Assembly (NCBI RefSeq): GCF_016909575.1 | Contig: NZ_JAFBGA010000001.1 | Location: forward strand, 186,001-250,000 | Direction of reading: 5' to 3' | Length of the DNA: 64,000 nucleotides | Origin: Streptomyces sp. HB132 | Lineage (GTDB): Bacteria > Actinomycetota > Actinomycetes > Streptomycetales > Streptomycetaceae | In this document: positions 58,149 through 64,000 of the stretch, one piece after another | How positions within the stretch are numbered: the first letter of the stretch is position 1 | Layout: the number at the start of each line of letters is the position of its first letter | The notes under the pieces: model-generated | The model's input: only the letters and a program-made list of their open reading frames with translations | Told to the model about the DNA's origin: nothing | The model's database searches: none | Made by a program: the position numbers and the translations under genes

Positions 58149-59885
58149 GTGGGCGAACTGAGGAGGTTGGAGGCCCTGCGGCTCGCAGGGCTGTCAGCGG
58201 TGGCCGATCCCGGTATGGACCGCTTCGCCAGGCTGGTCGCCCGGCTCCTCCACGTCCCGGTCTCGATGGTCTCACTGCTGGAGGCCGACCGTCAGGTCTT
58301 CCCCGGGATGGTCGGACTCGCCGAGCCCTGGGCCGCGCGCCGCGAGACCCCCCTGAGCCACTCCTTCTGCCAGCACGTCGTCGTCGACGGCGAACCGCTG
58401 ATCCTCAGTGACACGCGGACACACCCGCGCACCTGCGCCAGCCTCGCCATTCCCGACCTCAGGGTCATCGCGTACGCCGGAATGCCGCTGACCGACGCCG
58501 ACGGACTGGTCCTGGGCTCGCTCTGTGCCATCGACCACGTGCCCCGGGACTGGACCGCGGACGAGATGCAGGACCTCGAGGACCTCGCCGCCGCCTGCTC
58601 GGTGGAGCTGAGACTGAGGATCGCCACCCAGCTGATGCGGCAGGACCGCGACCACGCCGGCCTGCTGCTGCGCGCCTCCGTCGAACTCGGGCACTCCCGC
58701 GACCTGGCGGATCTCATCCGTCGTCTTCGCAGCCTGTTCCAGGGACCGGCCGAGCCGTCCTTCGTGGGCCTGCTCCTCGCGGACGGCCAGGGGCTGTGGC
58801 GGGTGGTGGACCCCGACAACGTGCGGCCGGCGGAGGCCGCCATCGAGCGCCTGGACCTGGAGGCCGGTTTCCCCAGCGCCCGGGCCATGCGCGAACAGCG
58901 CACCGTGTTCGTCCCCGACCACGAGGCACTCGTGGCCGACTACAGCACCGAGGCGGTCGCGGGATACGACTCGCTGGGACTCAGGTCCGCGCTGTGCGTC
59001 CCGCTGCTCGGCGGCCGCGGCGTGCTGGCGTGGTGCTGGTCCCGCCCGCACGTCCTGGCGCTGACGGAGGAGGCGGTCCTCACCGCGGTGGCCGGGTTCG
59101 TGGGCCAGGCGGTGGAGCGCACCAGGTTCGTGGCGAACCGGCTCAGCTCCGCCGAGCAGCTCCAGGCCGCCATGCTGACCGATCTGCCGACCGTTCCGGG
59201 CCTCGAGATGGCCGCCCTGTACCTGCCGGCCACCGACCAGGACATGGTGGGCGGCGACTGGTACGACGCCTACCAGCTGCCCCCGCTCCCGCCCTCCACC
59301 CAGCCCGCCCTGATGCTGTCCGTCGGTGACATCATCGGACACGACATCCAGGCCGCCGCCGTGATGGGCCAGGTGCGCAGCATGCTGCGCCAGGCCAGCC
59401 TCGACCACGCCACCCACTCACCCGCCGCCGCGCTGGACGCGGTCGACAGGGCCTTCGACGTACTGCCCCTGGGGCCCGGCGCCACCGCGGTGCACGCCCG
59501 CCTCGACCCGGACGGCGGCAGGTGGCGTCTGACCTGGTCCAACGCCGGACACCCACCGCCGCTGCTGCGCACACCCGACGGCCGTGTCTCGGCCCTGGGT
59601 GAGCACGACCTCCTCCTCCTCGGTGCGTCGAGCGGCCTCGCGCGCCACGACCACACCCACGATCTTCCCCGGGACAGCGTGCTGCTGCTGTACACCGACG
59701 GGCTGGTCGAGCGGCGTGACAACGACATCGACGAGAGCATCCGGGAGAAGGCGTCCATCCTGGCCACACACGGCGACAAGTCCCTCTCGCTGCTCCTGGA
59801 CGCGCTGTCCCACGGACTGAGGGACGTCCCGCAACGCGACGACGTGGCGGTACTCGCCGTCCGTGTCACGCAGGGCGAGAGGTGA
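58149..59885 (+). CDS. GAF-domain PP2C (SpoIIE-type) serine phosphatase
   Basis: 578 residues. The first GAF domain (about 15-165) has PVSMVSLLEADRQVFPGMVGL and SHSFCQHVVVDGEPLILSDTRTHP, as in PAS/GAF sensor phosphatases; a second GAF (about 190-340) follows; the C-terminal third is a SpoIIE/PP2C phosphatase (AALYLPATDQDMVGGDWYDAY, LSVGDIIGHDIQAAAVMGQVRSMLR, TWSNAGHPPPLLR, LLLYTDGLVERR, DDVAVLAVRV) with the metal-binding Asp residues. It probably acts on anti-sigma-factor antagonists. GGAGG 7 nt before GTG 58149 decides the start over ATG 58101. No kinase or HATPase domain is attached. Confidence 0.9.
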   Translation: MGELRRLEALRLAGLSAVADPGMDRFARLVARLLHVPVSMVSLLEADRQVFPGMVGLAEPWAARRETPLSHSFCQHVVVDGEPLILSDTRTHPRTCASLAIPDLRVIAYAGMPLTDADGLVLGSLCAIDHVPRDWTADEMQDLEDLAAACSVELRLRIATQLMRQDRDHAGLLLRASVELGHSRDLADLIRRLRSLFQGPAEPSFVGLLLADGQGLWRVVDPDNVRPAEAAIERLDLEAGFPSARAMREQRTVFVPDHEALVADYSTEAVAGYDSLGLRSALCVPLLGGRGVLAWCWSRPHVLALTEEAVLTAVAGFVGQAVERTRFVANRLSSAEQLQAAMLTDLPTVPGLEMAALYLPATDQDMVGGDWYDAYQLPPLPPSTQPALMLSVGDIIGHDIQAAAVMGQVRSMLRQASLDHATHSPAAALDAVDRAFDVLPLGPGATAVHARLDPDGGRWRLTWSNAGHPPPLLRTPDGRVSALGEHDLLLLGASSGLARHDHTHDLPRDSVLLLYTDGLVERRDNDIDESIREKASILATHGDKSLSLLLDALSHGLRDVPQRDDVAVLAVRVTQGER

Positions 59886-60149
59886 GGCGGAAGCCCGTCA
59901 ACCGCGCCGAGGGCCTGCGCGCGGGGGCGGCCCGCCTCGACCGGTTCGGCGACGGCGAGGGTCAGGTCGCCACCGGTCGACGCGGGAGGCGCGGCCCACC
60001 GACCGGAGGCGTGGACCGTGGCCTGCCGTCACGGGGCTGCTCGTCCGCTGGTGCGGACATCGCGGGGACGTCTGGTGTCGTGAGCGTCGTCCTGGGACGG
60101 CGGGCCCACGGGGGCGCCCGATGCATGCGCCACCCGGTCGGGTGAAGCG
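59886..60149. other. Non-coding interval after the phosphatase gene
   Basis: No ORF with normal codon use, no hairpin apart from CACCCGGTCGGGTG (60131-60144), and no promoter that I can recognise. Followed by the serC-side terminator. Confidence 0.4.
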
Positions 60150-60187
60150 GGAACGGCCCCGCACACCGGGGTGTGCGGGGCCGTTCC
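60150..60187. terminator. Terminator of serC
   Basis: GGAACGGCCCCGCACA (60150-60165) pairs perfectly over 16 bp with TGTGCGGGGCCGTTCC (60172-60187) around CCGGGG. It lies 13 bp beyond the serC stop on the minus strand and could also stop readthrough from the phosphatase gene. Confidence 0.85.
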
Positions 60188-60200
60188 GGACGGGTGGCCG

Positions 60201-61427
<1,227 letters not shown>

Positions 61428-62636
61428 TCAGCCCAGATCGACGGGCAGCTCGTGCAGGTCGTTCTGGGTCACGATCGGCTTGTTCCGCAGCTCGGAGGCC
61501 GGTACCGCGAGCTCCAGATCCGGGAAGCGCTCGTACAGCGCGGGCAGCGCGACCCCGGCCTCCAGCCGCGACAGCGCGGCGCCCGGGCAGACGTGCGGGC
61601 CGTGACCGAAGGCGATGTGGCGGTTGGGGGAGCGGGTGATGTCGAACTCACCGGCGGTCGGCCCGTACTGCTGCTCGTCGCGTCCCAGTGCGCCGAAGGA
61701 GACGATCAGGGCCTCGCCCTTCGGCAGGACCCTGTCGCCGACCTCGATGTCCTCGGTCGCGAAGCGGATCAGGACATGCGAGGTCGGGGTGTTCCAGCGC
61801 AGGGTCTCCTCGATCACGTTCTCCCACGGCACCTCGCCGCTCAGCACGCGCCGGCGCTGCTCGGGATGCGTCTGGAGCGCCTCGACGACATTGACGACCA
61901 GGCTGATCGTGGTCTCGTGACCGGCCGCGATGATCAGCTGCAGCGTGTTGACGATCTCCTCGTCGGTGAGGTGGTCACCGTCCTCGGAGGCCGCGATCAG
62001 CGCGCTGGTCAGGTCGTCGCCCGGGTTCGCCCGCTTGCCGTCGACGATCTTCGTGAAGAGGGTGCCGAGGTCCGCCATCATCTGCGGGACCTCCTCCGGC
62101 GGGGTCTGTGTCGAGAAGAACTTCTCGAACAGCTCCTTGAGCCGGGGGTGGTCGGACGCGTCCACGCCCATCAGCTCGCTGATGACGTTCATCGGCAGCG
62201 GGTAGGCGAACTCCGCCTTCAGGTCGACCGGCTCGCCCTTCGGGTGCGCCGCGAGCCGGTCCAGGGAGGCGTTCGTCAGCGCCTCGATACCGGCACGCAG
62301 CCGCTCCACCCGCTTGACCGTCAGCGCCTGTGCGACCAGGCCGCGCAGCCTGCGGTGGTCGGAGCCGTCGACCGTCAGCATGGAGCGGCCCGGGTTGACC
62401 AGACCGATCAGCGGCCAGTCCATCGGGATCTCGCCCCGCTGCCAGGCGTTCCAGACGTCGATGTCCTTGACCACCCGGCTGTCGGTGAGCAGCCGGCGGG
62501 CCTCGGCGTGGTGCGTCACCGCGTAGCAGTGCACTCCGCCGGGGAGCTCCACCTCGGCCAGCGGGCCGGCGGCGCGCAGCGCTGCACTCTCGGCGTCGAG
62601 GTCGGCGACGAGAGGGTCGAGCGCGATCCGGGTCAT
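61428..62636 (-). CDS. Cytochrome P450 with full ExxR motif (CYP154-like)
   Basis: 402 residues. All P450 signatures are present: oxygen-binding AGHETT (238-243), ExxR in EETLR (Glu277, Arg280), the heme motif FGHGPHVCPGAALSRLE with ligand Cys350. The sequence shape (MTRIALDPLVADLDAESAALRAAGPLAEVELPGG) is close to the CYP154 family, which together with CYP157 sits in Streptomyces conservons. The gene overlaps the end of the neighbouring P450 by 4 nt (ATGA), so it is translationally coupled to it. Substrate unknown; electron partners are not encoded in this window. Confidence 0.93.
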   Translation of the reverse strand: MTRIALDPLVADLDAESAALRAAGPLAEVELPGGVHCYAVTHHAEARRLLTDSRVVKDIDVWNAWQRGEIPMDWPLIGLVNPGRSMLTVDGSDHRRLRGLVAQALTVKRVERLRAGIEALTNASLDRLAAHPKGEPVDLKAEFAYPLPMNVISELMGVDASDHPRLKELFEKFFSTQTPPEEVPQMMADLGTLFTKIVDGKRANPGDDLTSALIAASEDGDHLTDEEIVNTLQLIIAAGHETTISLVVNVVEALQTHPEQRRRVLSGEVPWENVIEETLRWNTPTSHVLIRFATEDIEVGDRVLPKGEALIVSFGALGRDEQQYGPTAGEFDITRSPNRHIAFGHGPHVCPGAALSRLEAGVALPALYERFPDLELAVPASELRNKPIVTQNDLHELPVDLG

Positions 62637-63868
62637 TTCTGGCCTCCAAGTGCAGGGGTGGGCGTGAAGCGCACCGGCAGTTCCGTCAGGCCGCGCAGCC
62701 ACGGGGACGGGCGCCGGGTCAGCTGGTCCTCGGAGATGTCGAGGTCGATGTCCGGGAGCCGGTCCAGGAGCACCTCGATACCCGTGCGGGCGACGACCTC
62801 GGCGGTCTCCTGGGCGGGGAACGGGCAGCGGTGCTCGCCGTGGCCGAAGGAGAGGAAGGCGCTGTTGCCGCCGGTCAGGGTGGAGCCGTCGGTGCGTACC
62901 TGCGGGTCGCCGTTGGCGGCGGCGATACCGAGGAGCAGCATGTCGCCGGCGCGGATGTGGCGCCCGCCGAGGTGGGTGTCGCGGGAGGCCCAGCGGCCCG
63001 CCACGTTCTGGGTGGGGGTGTCCTCCCAGAGGACCTCGTTCATGGCCTCGGCGACGCTGTGCCGGCCGCCGGAGAGCGAGGCGGCGAAGCGGTCGTCGAT
63101 CAGCATCAGCCGCAGCGAGTTGCCGATCCAGTCGGCGGTGGGCTGGTGGCCGGCCGCCATCATGACCATGAGGTCCTCGGCGACCTCCTCGTCGGTGAAG
63201 CCGCCGGGATCCTCCAGCATCCTGGTCGCGACGTCGTCGCCCGGCTCGGCGTGCTTGTCGGCCAGGAGCTGGTACATGGCCCCGCCGAGGTGCTGCTGGC
63301 CGGCCAGGGCCCGCTCACCGCCGTCGATCATGTCGTTGAGCGCCACCACGAGTGGGCCGCCGACCTCGTCGCTGAACCCGTAGAGCTTCGCCAGCACCCG
63401 GGCCGGGAGCCGCATCGCGTACTCGGCGATGATGTCGGTCCGCCCGGTCGCGCAGAACTGGTCGATGAGGCTGTCGGCGAACTCCTCCGCGTACCCCTTC
63501 AGCGTGAAGGGGTCGACGGCCTCCAGCGCGTTGCTGATCATGGCCGCGCGGACGGTGTGCCGCTCACCGACGGTGTAGAGGATCGACGGCTGCTTGCGGC
63601 CGATCATCGGGCGCAGCGGCCAGCCCTCCGGGATGTTGTCCCACTGGTTCCACAGATCGGAGTCCCGGGTGAAGAGCACCGGGTCGTTGGTGACCTGGTG
63701 CAGCTCGCGGTAGCCGACGATCAGCCAGGCGGGTATGTCGCCGTCGAGCACGACCGGGGCCACGGCACCGTGGTCGCGGCGCATGTCCCGGTACAGCTGC
63801 ACGGGGTCGGTCTGGAACCGTGGCCCGGACAGGGGAACGGCACCGTGGGACACGGGGCACTGGGTCAC
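62633..63868 (-). CDS. Atypical cytochrome P450 lacking ExxR (CYP157-like)
   Basis: 411 residues. The heme motif FGHGEHRCPFPAQE keeps the ligand Cys348, but the K-helix motif reads EVLW (278-281) so the Arg of ExxR is Trp281; the codon is TGG, read on the minus strand at 63026-63028. The oxygen-binding stretch is AGHQPT (239-244) instead of AGHETT. The CYP157 family is known for exactly this loss, and members pair with CYP154 genes in conservons, as here. GTG 63868 overlaps the preceding GTPase stop by 4 nt (GTGA). It may have lost or changed activity. Confidence 0.9.
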   Translation of the reverse strand: MTQCPVSHGAVPLSGPRFQTDPVQLYRDMRRDHGAVAPVVLDGDIPAWLIVGYRELHQVTNDPVLFTRDSDLWNQWDNIPEGWPLRPMIGRKQPSILYTVGERHTVRAAMISNALEAVDPFTLKGYAEEFADSLIDQFCATGRTDIIAEYAMRLPARVLAKLYGFSDEVGGPLVVALNDMIDGGERALAGQQHLGGAMYQLLADKHAEPGDDVATRMLEDPGGFTDEEVAEDLMVMMAAGHQPTADWIGNSLRLMLIDDRFAASLSGGRHSVAEAMNEVLWEDTPTQNVAGRWASRDTHLGGRHIRAGDMLLLGIAAANGDPQVRTDGSTLTGGNSAFLSFGHGEHRCPFPAQETAEVVARTGIEVLLDRLPDIDLDISEDQLTRRPSPWLRGLTELPVRFTPTPALGGQK

Positions 63869-64000
63869 AGCGTGGGCTCCGGGGTCTTGGCCGTCTCCGG
63901 GGCAGGGCTTCCTGCCGGGGCCGCGTCCGCGGCCTTCGCGCGGGCGACGGAGAGTGCGTGGAGGTGCTCGACCAGCGTGATCAGGACGTACTTGCTGGAG
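63865..64000 (-). CDS. cvnD: Conservon GTP-binding protein CvnD, C-terminal end (partial)
   Basis: Only about 44 C-terminal residues are inside the window: SSKYVLITLVEHLHALSVARA then an Ala/Pro/Glu-rich tail ending KTPEPTL. Short, but the helix YVLITLVEHLHAL and the position before two P450 genes match the CvnD small GTPase of Streptomyces conservons (sensor kinase, roadblock protein, DUF742, GTPase, P450s). The stop overlaps the next GTG by 4 nt. The remainder lies to the right of the window, so the assignment rests on context. Confidence 0.65.
   Translation of the reverse strand, partial: SSKYVLITLVEHLHALSVARAKAADAAPAGSPAPETAKTPEPTL

Overview
The window is a piece of a Streptomyces (or very close actinomycete) chromosome. 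The DNA is extremely GC-rich with G/C-biased third codon positions. GTG and TTG starts are frequent. Several families are typical of the group: a futalosine-pathway menaquinone pair, DUF3027, DUF397/Scr1-type regulators, LAxTG sortase substrates, a cold-shock protein and the tail of a conservon. No rRNA, tRNA, insertion sequence, prophage or CRISPR array was seen, so most of it reads as core chromosome with a few accessory patches.

1-11 kb: the end of an MMPL transporter converges on a CelS2-like lytic polysaccharide monooxygenase (LPMO) with a C-terminal membrane anchor and an upstream site identical to the CebR cellulose-repressor box. A nucleic-acid maintenance group follows: a HelD-type RNA polymerase-recycling ATPase, an XPB-type helicase, a GNAT-transmembrane fusion, a family-5 uracil-DNA glycosylase, and a protein that shares the XPB N-terminal domain and ends in a WYL-like domain. 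11-25 kb: a membrane protein, a sugar O-acetyltransferase/TetR pair with a large operator, a HAD phosphatase, a cold-shock protein, overlapping mqnB-mqnD, a DUF2771 lipoprotein, an MFS carrier, DUF3027, and a sacsin/HSP90-like ATPase of 1065 residues.

25-37 kb: a secreted beta-rich protein, a CtpE-like P-type ATPase, an NCS2 purine permease, a MarR-MFS pair, ThpR, an aldo/keto reductase, proline iminopeptidase and NadE. 37-44 kb: a cupin protein; a two-component system whose kinase carries an extra C-terminal membrane segment and exported domain, divergent from a MacB/FtsX-type ABC transporter; then a methyltransferase coupled to a HEAT-repeat protein. 44-47 kb: an Scr1-type XRE regulator/DUF397 module with two partner proteins.

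47-64 kb: TetR and aldo/keto reductase around a 17-bp operator, a DUF4429/SHOCT protein, an acetyltransferase whose start lies in a triplicated 35-bp repeat, a TetR regulator, a membrane-anchored endonuclease/exonuclease/phosphatase protein, an orphan SUKH-like immunity protein, an SGNH hydrolase, a secreted propeller protein, an LAxTG surface protein, an F420-type oxidoreductase, a GAF-PP2C phosphatase and serC. The window ends in a conservon: a GTPase tail and two P450s joined by 4-nt overlaps, the first P450 lacking the ExxR arginine (CYP157-like).

Two regulatory themes recur. Many starts have no Shine-Dalgarno sequence but a TANNNT box 6-7 nt upstream, which suggests leaderless transcripts. 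Strong GC-rich hairpins sit between convergent genes.
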